From: an uncultured Collinsella sp.
GTDB lineage: Bacteria > Actinomycetota > Coriobacteriia > Coriobacteriales > Coriobacteriaceae
NCBI GenBank assembly: GCA_958437935.1
Contig: CAUBPS010000019.1
Span: forward strand, 1-44,409
Direction: 5' to 3'
Length of the DNA stretch: 44,409 nucleotides
Below are positions 1 to 7,372 of the stretch, in pieces. The first letter of the stretch is position 1. Each line of letters starts with the position of its first letter. Under the pieces are notes generated by a model. It was not told where the DNA came from. It saw only the letters and a program-made list of their open reading frames with translations, and made no database searches. The position numbers and the translations under genes were made by a program.

Positions 1-16
1 GGCATCGACCTGCGCC

Positions 17-112
17 GATGCCCCCAACGTGGACACACATTTTGTCCTATAAGCCGACGCTGCGCGTCCGCTTGACGCTCGCCCCCTCGCGGGTTCGAGC
101 CTCACCGGCATC
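17..112 (+). other. Possible degenerate tRNA-like fold
   Basis: The first 22 bases form a hairpin (GGCATCG/CGATGCC). Bases 17-22 (GATGCC) can also pair with 107-112 (GGCATC) like an acceptor stem. Between them lie a GGACA/TGTCC stem with a 7-base loop and a T-arm-like stretch with GGTTCGAG. There is no normal D-arm, the T-stem has a mismatch, the position before the anticodon is not T, and no CCA follows. It may be a tRNA relic, the end of another structured RNA, or chance. Low confidence. Confidence 0.2.
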
Positions 113-113
113 T

Positions 114-152
114 AAAAGAAACGGGCCCGCATCCCTTGGGGACACGGGCCCG
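114..152 (-). terminator. Rho-independent terminator of tRNA-Leu
   Basis: A perfect 8-bp stem (CGGGCCCG at 122-129 and 145-152) is followed on the minus strand by a T-rich tract (bases 114-121). It starts 12 bases beyond the 3' end of the tRNA and fits an intrinsic terminator. Confidence 0.8.
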
Positions 153-163
153 AAAGCTCCATA

Positions 164-248
164 TGGTAGGGGCGGTGGGACTCGAACCCACAATCCTTGC
201 GGCGAGAGATTTTAAGTCTCCTGCGTATGCCAATTCCGCCACGCCCCC
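164..248 (-). tRNA. tRNA-Leu (anticodon UAA)
   Basis: The minus strand folds as a complete type II tRNA with encoded CCA. The acceptor stem is GGGGGCG/CGCCCCT, the anticodon loop is CTTAAAA giving anticodon UAA, there is a long variable arm, and the T-arm contains GGTTCGAGTCC. It decodes UUA, a rare codon in a genome this GC-rich. It lies 31 bases downstream of the minus-strand gene at 280-903 and may be co-transcribed with it, although it could have its own promoter. Confidence 0.97.
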
Positions 249-279
249 GTGAGACTAGAAGTCTAGCACAAGCCGTCCG

Positions 280-903
280 TTACGCGTTGACGGCCATCGA
301 GTGTTGGCCCGACTTCTCCAGGAACTCCTGGAACTTGGCTTCGTCGCCCTTGTTTTGGTACTGCAGGGCCAGCAGGTATTCCAGGCGGCAGCTCTTGACC
401 TTGTCGTCACCGGCCTCCTTGAGCATGCGCTCCAGCTCGGGAATGTCGTTGTGGCGCTTGAGGATCATCGTGTCGTACATCAGCTGGCATTCGTGTGCGA
501 CTGCCTCGGCCTGGCCGCCCTCAAAACCCTTGATCTCGTGCAGGAGTTCCTTGGACTTTTTGCGGTCCTCCTGGCCAACGTAGTAGTTAAAGGCCTTAAT
601 CACCAGGTCGACGCGCTGCATCTTGGGCAGATTGAGTCCCAGCAGCAAATCGAACATCTCGTCGGCGCGCTTGTGGTCCTCGCGCAGCAGATAGGAGTTC
701 AGGCGCAGGTAGTCGCGGTTGTAGCGCGGGTACAGCATGCTGGTGAGTTTGCCATCGAGCAAACGATCGAACTCGTCCCACTGCTTGGCAGCCATAAGCT
801 GCTGCAGGCGCTTAAACGTGGTGCGTTTTTTGACGCTAAAGAATACCGACACGGCGATACAGATGATAACGACGGTGGTCCAGAGTGTGCGGGAATCGGG
901 CAT
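280..903 (-). CDS. Membrane-anchored helical-repeat protein, unknown function
   Basis: A 207-residue protein with one N-terminal transmembrane segment at about residues 7-25 (LWTTVVIICIAVSVFF), then a basic stretch and a long all-helical, charged region. The spacing of Leu/Tyr/Ala pairs (for example RADEMFDLLLGL and KKSKELLHEIKG) resembles TPR-like helical hairpins, so a cytoplasmic, membrane-tethered protein-interaction role is plausible. I do not recognise a specific family. The ATG at 903 is preferred over the upstream in-frame ATG at 1014 because it places the membrane segment at the N-terminus and lies downstream of a TATAAT box. The gene precedes tRNA-Leu on the same strand. Confidence 0.75.
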   Translation of the reverse strand: MPDSRTLWTTVVIICIAVSVFFSVKKRTTFKRLQQLMAAKQWDEFDRLLDGKLTSMLYPRYNRDYLRLNSYLLREDHKRADEMFDLLLGLNLPKMQRVDLVIKAFNYYVGQEDRKKSKELLHEIKGFEGGQAEAVAHECQLMYDTMILKRHNDIPELERMLKEAGDDKVKSCRLEYLLALQYQNKGDEAKFQEFLEKSGQHSMAVNA

Positions 904-958
904 TTCAGAGTCCTTAGTCGCTCGTAAGGCGAGCGGTATGACAACACGTACTAGATGT

Positions 959-964
959 ATTATA
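959..964 (-). promoter_or_regulatory. -10 element for the 280-903 gene
   Basis: A perfect TATAAT is read on the minus strand 56 bases upstream of the ATG at 903. No convincing -35 hexamer lies 16-18 bases further upstream, so this may be an extended or regulated promoter. Confidence 0.45.
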
Positions 965-1066
965 CGCAGCGTGCAAGCAAACTGGCATAAAAGTGCATCG
1001 AGGCCGAGTGCCATCGCTCGCTGCGGTACACTTACCTAAAGTAAACTATGAAGGGAGACATTACCT

Positions 1067-1354
1067 ATGAAGAAGATCGTTTTGGCTTGCGGTGCTGGCG
1101 CTGCTACTTCCACGCTCGTTGCCCAGAAGGTCGCCACCATGCTCGACGCCAACGGTTACGCCGACAAGTACGAGATCGTGCAGTGCGCCATCTCCGAGGC
1201 CAAGGACGTTTGCGACGAGGGCGCCGACCTGCTGATCGCCACCACCGTTGCCCCCGAGGGCCTCACCTGCCCGTACGTGAGCGGCGTGCCCTTCATGACC
1301 GGCATGAACCGCGTCGCCGCCGAGAAGGCCGTCCTCGACGTCATGGCTCAGTAG
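1067..1354 (+). CDS. PTS system IIB component, galactitol/lactose-type fold
   Basis: A 95-residue standalone EIIB domain. The phosphocysteine loop is at the N-terminus: beta strand MKKIVLACGAGAATS with Cys8 followed by the Gly/Ala/Thr/Ser P-loop typical of GatB-like EIIB proteins. EIIB takes phosphate from EIIA and passes it to the sugar bound by EIIC. A GGGAGA ribosome site sits upstream of the ATG. No EIIA or EIIC gene is present in the window, so the substrate cannot be assigned and the protein must act with components encoded elsewhere. A VOC-domain gene begins 11 bases after its stop codon, suggesting co-transcription. Confidence 0.88.
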   Translation: MKKIVLACGAGAATSTLVAQKVATMLDANGYADKYEIVQCAISEAKDVCDEGADLLIATTVAPEGLTCPYVSGVPFMTGMNRVAAEKAVLDVMAQ

Positions 1355-1365
1355 GCGCTGACTGC

Positions 1366-1740
1366 ATGAGTGAGCAGAACGCCAATCCGGTCGAGCTCTT
1401 TGGTATGCGCGTTGCCCATGTGGGCATTAACGCCACCGACCCGGCAGATGCCCTGGAGATCGCGGAGCTGTTCTCGACGATGATGGGTCTGCCCGTTATC
1501 GAGACCCCGGTTTCGTACTTTAACGATTCGCTGGTCGAGATCATGAAGCAGAACGGGCGTGGCGCCAAGGGCCACATCGGCTTTGCCGTCAACGACATCG
1601 ATGCGGCCGAGAAGTGGTTTGCCGAGCGCGGGCTCGAGGTCAACGAAGAGTCGCGCGCGCTGCTGCCCGACGGTGGTACCAAGCTCGTGTACTTTAAGCG
1701 CGAGTTCGCCGGTTTCGCCGTGCACCTGTGCCGCGAGTAG
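1366..1740 (+). CDS. Standalone VOC domain resembling the C-terminus of KDPG aldolases
   Basis: A 124-residue vicinal-oxygen-chelate (glyoxalase-like) protein. The opening VELFGMRVAHVGINA, the middle GAKGHIGFAVNDID and the end FAGFAVHLCRE resemble the extra C-terminal domain that some Firmicutes carry fused to 2-dehydro-3-deoxyphosphogluconate / 4-hydroxy-2-oxoglutarate aldolase. Here the domain is alone and no aldolase barrel is present. The conserved His residues could bind metal, but the catalytic role is unknown. The ATG at 1366 follows the PTS IIB stop by 11 bases. The similarity to aldolase tails is from memory of that family, not a search. Confidence 0.75.
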   Translation: MSEQNANPVELFGMRVAHVGINATDPADALEIAELFSTMMGLPVIETPVSYFNDSLVEIMKQNGRGAKGHIGFAVNDIDAAEKWFAERGLEVNEESRALLPDGGTKLVYFKREFAGFAVHLCRE

Positions 1741-1764
1741 CGCACAAGCTGCCATAGCTGGCAA

Positions 1765-1800
1765 AAAGGGATAGGGCCGCGTGGCCCTATCCCTTTATTT
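1765..1800. terminator. Bidirectional intrinsic terminator
   Basis: A 14-bp perfect stem (AAAGGGATAGGGCC / GGCCCTATCCCTTT, loop GCGT) is followed by T-rich sequence on both strands. It separates the plus-strand PTS/VOC pair from the convergent histidine kinase gene, whose TAA stop at 1795-1797 overlaps it. Confidence 0.9.
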
Positions 1801-3111
1801 ATGCCGAGGGGCTTCCTGCCGCGGCAGGCGAATCGTAAAGCGGCTGCCGACCCCTTCGACCGAGGTCACACCGATGACGCCGCCGTGGCTGTCGACGATC
1901 CACTTGGCGATCGCAAGCCCCAGACCCGAACCCTGTGCGCCGGCATCGCGCGCGTTGTCGGCACGGTAGAACCGCTCGAACGCGTGAGCTGCGGATTCCT
2001 GGTTCATGCCGATGCCCTCGTCCTCAACACTTATGTCGATCGTGCCCGCGCCCGCATCCGGCGTTATGCCAAATGTGACGGTCGTTCCCGCATCCGAGTA
2101 CTTGGCGGCGTTTTGCACGATCACGCGCAGAGCCTGCTTCACGAGCGCCACGTCGACGGGCGCGTCGCAGCGCGGGTCGCTGGCAAGCGCAGCGTCAGAA
2201 GCCAGCCGATACGTGTGCTCGGTATCGATCATCTGCGATTCTTCGCATACCTCGCTGACCAGTGCAGCCAAGTTGGTATGCGCGCGCCGCAGGACCGTGC
2301 GCCCGGCATCGCCGCGCGCCAAAAACAGCAGCTGCTCCACAAGCTCTTGCATGTGCTCGCTTTCGGCTTTAAGGGACGCGATGGACTCCGCCAGCACGTC
2401 CGGGTCGTCCTTACCCCAGCGGTCGAGCATGTTCACGTAGCCCTGAATCACCGCGATGGGCGTGCGCAGCTCGTGGCTCGCGTCGTTGACAAAGCGCATC
2501 TGCTGCAGCTTGGCCTCTTGCATCTGGCGCAGCAGGCGGTTGAGTGCGACCTCGATGCTTGCCAGGTCGGCGTCGCCGGTGGTGACGCTCGGCGAGTCGA
2601 CGCTTGCGCGCTCGATGGCCTGCTCCAGTGTTTCCATTTTGCCGCCGGCGAGTTGCATGCGGCCGAGTTCGTCCACGCGCAGGGCCAGATCGTTGAGCGG
2701 CGCCATGGTGCGGCGCACGCGGCGGGCGCCGCCGAGCATATCGAGCATGCTGATGACCTGCCAACCTACAACAACGATATAGAGGGGCCAAAGTGCGATG
2801 AGGTCCTGCGCGAGGGGGAAGGTCTTGGTGGTACGCGCAAGCTCGACGGTATAGGTGAGCGTTGTCAGGTCCCAGCCGCGCGCGGGCTTCAGCGACATGC
2901 CGCGAACGGTGGCGCCGGGGATCCATCCTGCGGTAAACGCGCTGTCGGGCAGTGTCTGGTTGTATCCATAGACGAGGATCGCCGCCGCAATCACCATCAG
3001 CAGCAGATCGAGCCAGACGTAGCTTATCAGGCGGCGCCACATATAGCTCCAGTTGATGGCACGGGCGATGGAGGTGACGCGTTTGGCCTCGGCGTTACGC
3101 ACGGCAGACAT
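1795..3111 (-). CDS. Sensor histidine kinase (two-component system)
   Basis: A 438-residue membrane kinase. Transmembrane segments lie at about 29-50 and 105-123 and enclose a small extracytoplasmic loop. A HAMP-like linker follows, then the dimerisation box with phospho-acceptor His213 (NDASHELRTPIAVIQGY), an N box (IVQNAAKYSD) and G boxes (DEGIGM, GSGLGLAIAKW) of the HATPase domain. This is the layout of ArlS/ResE-type kinases. Its start overlaps the end of the response regulator gene by 17 bases, indicating translational coupling. The small sensory loop gives no ligand clue. It presumably phosphorylates the regulator encoded just upstream. Confidence 0.93.
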   Translation of the reverse strand: MSAVRNAEAKRVTSIARAINWSYMWRRLISYVWLDLLLMVIAAAILVYGYNQTLPDSAFTAGWIPGATVRGMSLKPARGWDLTTLTYTVELARTTKTFPLAQDLIALWPLYIVVVGWQVISMLDMLGGARRVRRTMAPLNDLALRVDELGRMQLAGGKMETLEQAIERASVDSPSVTTGDADLASIEVALNRLLRQMQEAKLQQMRFVNDASHELRTPIAVIQGYVNMLDRWGKDDPDVLAESIASLKAESEHMQELVEQLLFLARGDAGRTVLRRAHTNLAALVSEVCEESQMIDTEHTYRLASDAALASDPRCDAPVDVALVKQALRVIVQNAAKYSDAGTTVTFGITPDAGAGTIDISVEDEGIGMNQESAAHAFERFYRADNARDAGAQGSGLGLAIAKWIVDSHGGVIGVTSVEGVGSRFTIRLPRQEAPRHK

Positions 3112-3874
3112 AGCCCACCCCGCGCACGGTCTGGATGATGCGGGCGCTGCCGGCGTCTTCGATCTTGGCGCGCAGGTGCGCGATGTGCACGTCGACGTTG
3201 TTGGTGTCGCCTACGTATTCGTAGCCCAGCGCCTCGTGCGCGATGCGCTCGCGCGTGAGCACGCTGCCGGCGTGCGCCATAAGCAGGGCGAGGACATCGA
3301 ACTCGCGGGCCGTGAGCGCGATGGGTGAGCCGCCGACCGTGACTTCGCGGCGATCGGGATCGAGCACGACCGAACCCGCGGCGAGCGTGGCGGGGGAGAG
3401 CGAGGCGGAAACCTGGGTCGAGTCACTGACCGGGGGCATCGCAGTGGCGCCGACACCCGTGCCGCCTGCCGCGCCCGTCCCGATGCCGCCAACGCCCGAA
3501 GCCGCCCGCACGGCCTCCGAGCGCTTCAACGCCACGCGGATCCGTGCGAACAGCTCCTCAATCGCAAACGGCTTGGTCAGGTAATCGTCGGCGCCGGCAT
3601 CGAGCCCGGCCACCTTGTCCATCACGGCATCGCGCGCGGTGACCATTATCACCGGCACATCCTTGTGCTTGCGGACGCGCCGCAGGACCTCCATGCCGTT
3701 GAGCTGCGGCAACAGCACATCGAGCAGAATAAGATCGTAGTTGCGCTCCAGCGCCAGGTCCACGGCGGTGCGGCCATCGGCGGCGTGTTCCACCTGGTAG
3801 CCCTCGTGCTCCAGCTCGAGCGTCACAAAGCGGGCGATTTTCTCCTCGTCCTCTACGATCAGGATCCGTGCCAT
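3095..3874 (-). CDS. OmpR-family response regulator
   Basis: A 259-residue regulator. The receiver domain (1-118) has the acidic pair D9/E10, phospho-acceptor Asp52 (LILLDVLLP) and Lys101 (DYLTKPF). A C-terminal winged helix ends in VRGVGYVCRA. The ATG at 3874 is preceded by a G-rich ribosome site and gives the canonical start MARILIVEDEE; the longer upstream ORF is not used. The inter-domain linker (about residues 121-166) is unusually long and rich in Gly, Ala, Ser and Thr, where most OmpR regulators have 5-20 residues. It sits between the DUF4342-like gene and its kinase. Confidence 0.93.
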   Translation of the reverse strand: MARILIVEDEEKIARFVTLELEHEGYQVEHAADGRTAVDLALERNYDLILLDVLLPQLNGMEVLRRVRKHKDVPVIMVTARDAVMDKVAGLDAGADDYLTKPFAIEELFARIRVALKRSEAVRAASGVGGIGTGAAGGTGVGATAMPPVSDSTQVSASLSPATLAAGSVVLDPDRREVTVGGSPIALTAREFDVLALLMAHAGSVLTRERIAHEALGYEYVGDTNNVDVHIAHLRAKIEDAGSARIIQTVRGVGYVCRA

Positions 3875-3893
3875 ACGTGCCCCCCGTCTGCGA

Positions 3894-4436
3894 TTACTTG
3901 TCGTCGTTGAGATTTTGCTTGATGTCGTCCGCGGCGTCGGCGGCGTGATCCATAAGGTTGTTGATGCTGCCGGGCACGTCGCCGTCGCTATCGATGCGGT
4001 AACGCATGCCAAAGAACAGGCCGATCAGCATCAGCCATATCGTGGCGCCCCAGGCAAACAGGGCGATGATGGGGATCAGGATGGGGATGTTGAGGATGAT
4101 TGCATCGCGGCGCGTGGCGATAAACTTGGTGTCCAGGCTCAGGCGGAAGAGCTTTTTGAGGTACTCCCACACGCTGTCCATCTTCTTGGAGAAGTCGGTC
4201 TTTTCGCTCGACTTCTCGTAGGCGGCCTGCGCGGCGACCATCTCGGCCGAGGGTTCGTCGACCGGCGCGGACTCGGTGGCGGCGTGCGCCGACGTGGTCT
4301 GGGTCTTGCCTTGCGACTCGAGCCAAATGATGGCGTCCAAAACGTTGCCGTCGGCGGCGTCGAGCGCGGCTTTGGCATCGGTGTAGCTCACGTTGCACTT
4401 GGTGCGGATGGTTTCAACTTTTTCGAGGTCGTCCAT
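3894..4436 (-). CDS. UBA-like / DUF4342-type membrane protein
   Basis: A 180-residue protein. Residues 1-45 (EKVETIRTKCNVSYTDAKAALD then DGNVLDAIIWLESQ) look like the UBA/TS-N three-helix fold found in EF-Ts and in DUF4342 proteins. An acidic Ala/Ser-rich linker follows, then VWEYLKKLFRLSLDTK and a hydrophobic region (about 115-147) that probably spans the membrane. The DUF4342 assignment is from memory and its function is unknown. A clear AAAGGA ribosome site precedes the ATG. It is the first gene of an operon with a response regulator (19-base gap) and a kinase, so it may be a sensor partner or a target of that system. Confidence 0.75.
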   Translation of the reverse strand: MDDLEKVETIRTKCNVSYTDAKAALDAADGNVLDAIIWLESQGKTQTTSAHAATESAPVDEPSAEMVAAQAAYEKSSEKTDFSKKMDSVWEYLKKLFRLSLDTKFIATRRDAIILNIPILIPIIALFAWGATIWLMLIGLFFGMRYRIDSDGDVPGSINNLMDHAADAADDIKQNLNDDK

Positions 4437-4789
4437 GACCTGTCCTTTCGTTCGATGGGCGCGACGCCGGGCGATCTGCCCGGGAGCGAGCGTTGCGTTC
4501 GGCGGCCTGTGTGGCGCCGCCCCGCCCTTGGTCGAACTCTATAGTGCAGGTTATAGATTAAGCGATTCTTGAGCCAAGATTAACGTTGGATGAGTTTTTG
4601 GGTAGCGGTGGGAAAAGTATTAGACCTCGATAGCGGGGGATGTGGTGCCGGTGCAAAACGGCGTCAAAGGTTGGTCGAGCAGGCGGTTTCTCCATTGATG
4701 TCCGCACAGCATGTGACACTTACCCTGCCGCCCCGCTCTGCCGCGGCGGCATGCGTCTGAACAACGACCCTCTAAGGAGTTCGATACCG
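4437..4789. other. Divergent intergenic region
   Basis: About 350 bases between the minus-strand DUF4342-TCS operon and the plus-strand small membrane protein. It holds the candidate minus-strand promoter near 4550-4577, a TCTTG-AGC-CAAGA palindrome overlapping its -35, and an AAGGAG ribosome site (4773-4778) for the downstream gene. No further gene was seen. Confidence 0.5.
4550..4577 (-). promoter_or_regulatory. Candidate promoter of the DUF4342-TCS operon
   Basis: On the minus strand, TTGGCT (4572-4577) and TATAAC (4550-4555) are separated by 16 bases. A short palindrome TCTTG-AGC-CAAGA overlaps the -35 and could be an operator for the linked regulator. That is inference only. Confidence 0.4.
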
Positions 4790-5029
4790 ATGAGTGACAA
4801 CGCAAAGCATCTCGCAAAGAAGTGCGTAAAGGACGCGGGGCCGTGCCTCGCGCTGTGCGTAGCCGGCGCAGCGGTCGCGCTGCTGGCTGTTCTGGGGCCG
4901 TTCGACGTGCTCCGAAGTGCCAGCTTTCTGCATGTTTGCATGGCTCTTGCCGGCGCCACGATGACCGGCGGCGTGCTCGATCTGATCTTTTGGGTGTTTG
5001 ACCCGTTTGGATGGAAGAGCGAGGGGTAG
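4790..5029 (+). CDS. Small two-helix membrane protein, unknown function
   Basis: A 79-residue protein. The ATG at 4790 has a strong TAAGGAG ribosome site 11 bases upstream, whereas the longer in-frame ORF from 4640 has none. A short charged N-terminus (SDNAKHLAKK) is followed by two hydrophobic stretches at about residues 20-40 and 45-65, ending FDPFGWKSEG. It resembles the many small uncharacterised membrane proteins of gut actinobacteria. Divergent from the DUF4342-TCS operon; no functional clue beyond that. Confidence 0.65.
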   Translation: MSDNAKHLAKKCVKDAGPCLALCVAGAAVALLAVLGPFDVLRSASFLHVCMALAGATMTGGVLDLIFWVFDPFGWKSEG

Positions 5030-5114
5030 GTCCCAAAGGATGGAAGGGCTGGAACGGTTGACTTAGTGATCGTGCAGAATGTGGGCTAGCGACTTACAGG
5101 GAAGTGGTGATCCG

Positions 5115-5840
5115 ATGACGGTCTATGTGACGGGCGATATTCACGGCGGCGTCGACATGCAAAAGCTTCGCGACTGGGATCTTGGGGATGGTCTGACAAG
5201 TGACGACTATCTCATCATCGCGGGCGACTTTGGCTTTCCGTGGGATTTCTCTGCCGAGGAATGTGCCGACATCGCCTGGCTGGAGTCGCGCCCCTATACC
5301 GTGCTGTTTGTCGACGGCAACCACGAGCGTTTCGATCACTGGTCGGAGCGCCCCATGGAGCTGTGGCACGGCGGCCTGACGCAGCGTCTGTCGGACACCT
5401 CGCCCATCCGACGCCTGACGCGCGGTGAGGTTTTTGAGCTCGACGGCTCAACGATCTTTACCATGGGCGGCGCCACGAGCGTGGATAAGGAATACCGCAT
5501 TCCGTATTCCAGCTGGTGGCCGCAGGAGCTGCCGGACGAGCGCAACTTTGAGGAGGCGCGGGCAAAGCTCGACAGCGTGGGTTGGAAGGTCGACTATGCG
5601 ATCACCCATACCTGCTCCACGCGCATGCTTTCGCCCACGCTTTACCCGGCACCTGGCTGGAATTATCCCGATGTCGATCGACTCACCACGTTTTTCGACG
5701 AGCTGGAGGACCACCTGGACTACAAGCGCTGGTACTACGGGCATTTTCATCGTGACGCCAACCCAGCCGAGTGCCACACCGTGCTCTACGACTGTATTGT
5801 CCGCCTGGGCGACGAACTCCAGCCCTGGGATGTCGCGTAG
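5115..5840 (+). CDS. Calcineurin-like metallophosphoesterase
   Basis: A 241-residue phosphoesterase with the full metal-binding signature in order: VTGDIHGG (motif I), IIAGDFGFPW (II), VDGNHERFD (III), a His in AITHTCS (IV) and WYYGHFHRD (V). Such proteins hydrolyse phosphomono- or diesters, including nucleotides and phosphoproteins, with two metal ions; the substrate here is unknown. The ATG at 5115 places the first motif at residue 6; the ORF start 36 bases upstream has no ribosome site. It has no signal peptide and is probably cytoplasmic. It ends 15 bases before the convergent gluQ gene. Confidence 0.88.
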   Translation: MTVYVTGDIHGGVDMQKLRDWDLGDGLTSDDYLIIAGDFGFPWDFSAEECADIAWLESRPYTVLFVDGNHERFDHWSERPMELWHGGLTQRLSDTSPIRRLTRGEVFELDGSTIFTMGGATSVDKEYRIPYSSWWPQELPDERNFEEARAKLDSVGWKVDYAITHTCSTRMLSPTLYPAPGWNYPDVDRLTTFFDELEDHLDYKRWYYGHFHRDANPAECHTVLYDCIVRLGDELQPWDVA

Positions 5841-5855
5841 GGGCGGGGTGGCTGG

Positions 5856-6857
5856 CTACTCGACCGTTACAGTGATGTTTTCCCGATGCGTGCGGATAAC
5901 ATCCCAGCTAAAGTGCTCGACCAGCTGCTCGGCAGAGCGCGGTGTGGCGTCCGGCGCGATGCCTGTTTGCCCGGCGAGCCAGCCCAGTAGTGCCTCGGGC
6001 GCGCCAAAGCGGGTGCGGAGCTCGCCCAGGTCCAGGTCGCGGTCGCGCTTGGAAAGGCGGCGGCCATCCGGCGACATGAGCAGCGGAATGTGCGCGTAGT
6101 GCGGCGTGGGAAGTTCCAGCAAATGCTGCAGGTAGATTTGGCGCGGCGTGGAGCCCAGCAGATCGCATCCGCGCACGACCTCGGTGACGCCCATGGCAGC
6201 GTCGTCGACCACCACGGCTAGCTGGTAGGCAAAAACGCCGTCGCTGCGGCGCACCAAAAAGTCGCCGCATTCGGTGGCGAGTGCTTCGCATTGGGCTCCA
6301 TACGTGCGGTCCACGAATTCGATCACATCGTTTGCGAGGTCGTCGACGGCGGGTACGCGCAGGCGCGTGGCCGGAGCGCGCAGGGCGCTGCGGCGGGCAA
6401 CCTCCTCGGCAGAAAGGTCTCGGCAGGCGGCGCGGTAGATGGGCGTGCCGTCGCTCGCGTGCGGCGCGCTCGCGGCGTGGAGTTCGGCACGCGTGCAAAA
6501 ACAGGGATAGGTGAGGCCGGCGTCTTGCAGCTGACGCAGGGCGTCCTCGTACAGATCCAGGCGATCGTGCTGGTAGTAGGGGCCTTCGTCCCACTCCAGT
6601 CCCAGCCAGGCCAGGTCGTCAATCAATTGAGTGGCAAGTTCCGGGCGCTTGCAGCGATCGTCCAGGTCCTCGATGCGCAGCACGATGCTGCCGCCTTGGC
6701 TGCGGGCCGAAAGCCACGAGCACAGGCAGCTGAACACGTTGCCCAAGTGCATGCGGCCCGAGGGCGACGGGGCAAAGCGGCCCACGACGGGGGTGGGCGC
6801 TGCCGTTGCTGGTGCGTCCGCGGCGTGTGTTGCTATGTTGCGTGCGTTGATATCCAT
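5856..6857 (-). CDS. gluQ: Glutamyl-Q tRNA(Asp) synthetase
   Basis: A 333-residue truncated glutamyl-tRNA synthetase paralogue. It has the Rossmann catalytic core with the HIGH-like motif (GRFAPSPSGRMHLGN, residues 26-40), a zinc-site region (YPCFCTRAE) and the KMSKS equivalent LSKRDRDLDL, and it ends soon after, without the anticodon-binding domain of GltX. Enzymes of this family (YadB/GluQRS) activate glutamate and attach it to queuosine in the anticodon of tRNA-Asp. The ATG at 6857 gives the expected N-terminus; the ORF runs 95 codons further upstream but that part looks non-coding. An extra 25 Ala/Thr-rich residues precede the core. Confidence 0.9.
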   Translation of the reverse strand: MDINARNIATHAADAPATAAPTPVVGRFAPSPSGRMHLGNVFSCLCSWLSARSQGGSIVLRIEDLDDRCKRPELATQLIDDLAWLGLEWDEGPYYQHDRLDLYEDALRQLQDAGLTYPCFCTRAELHAASAPHASDGTPIYRAACRDLSAEEVARRSALRAPATRLRVPAVDDLANDVIEFVDRTYGAQCEALATECGDFLVRRSDGVFAYQLAVVVDDAAMGVTEVVRGCDLLGSTPRQIYLQHLLELPTPHYAHIPLLMSPDGRRLSKRDRDLDLGELRTRFGAPEALLGWLAGQTGIAPDATPRSAEQLVEHFSWDVIRTHRENITVTVE

Positions 6858-7372
6858 GCGGACGAGTATAGCGCGGGGCTTGGCAGGGAAGGCGTTGCTG
6901 CGCTCACAAGTTGGCGGCGGTACGCATTGCGCACGGTGGGTTTGCGGCTCAAGGTCTCGATCGCTGCGTACCGACTTAGCCTCACAAACGACAGAAACCC
7001 CGGCAGCTCTTCGCAACTGCCGGGGTTTCCGCGGAAAAGGGGGACATGATCCTCGAGCGAACGGCAAAGGGGCAAACCGTTTTCGCTCAACTGCTTTATG
7101 CCCCTCGGCTGGCGGCTCAATCAGCGCGTGCCGCGCCCACACAAAGCCGCTACACCTGTGACGGAGCTGTGAAGTGGTATCTATTGCCGGGGCGGGCTAT
7201 GCCAAGGGTGTCCCTAATGACTAGTCATTTAAGAACGTCCCCAATGACTAGCTGCCGGGGTGCTGGTGTGACTTTCATCCCGTTTGGCGCTCCGGTCGCC
7301 TAGATGTTCGCCATGCGTACCCGCAAACGTGGGACAATGGCGCTGTTGGTTTTACAGACAAAGGATGTGCCT
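6858..7372. other. Divergent intergenic region with hairpin and repeat
   Basis: About 515 bases between gluQ and the DUF2207 gene. A 12-bp perfect stem (AAACCCCGGCAG at 6995-7006, CTGCCGGGGTTT at 7017-7028) looks like a terminator stem but lacks a T tract. A repeat copy lies at 7205-7252. In-frame open stretches here show no ribosome site or recognisable protein, so I see no gene. Confidence 0.5.
7205..7252. repeat. Palindromic intergenic repeat, TGACTAGTCA type (copy 1)
   Basis: Contains the perfect 14-bp palindrome AATGACTAGTCATT (7216-7229) followed by AAGAACGTCCCC and a further AATGACTAG. A diverged copy occurs at 9396-9441, on the other side of the DUF2207 gene. The GTCCC-containing arms resemble the repeats at 37241 and 38361. 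Confidence 0.6.
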
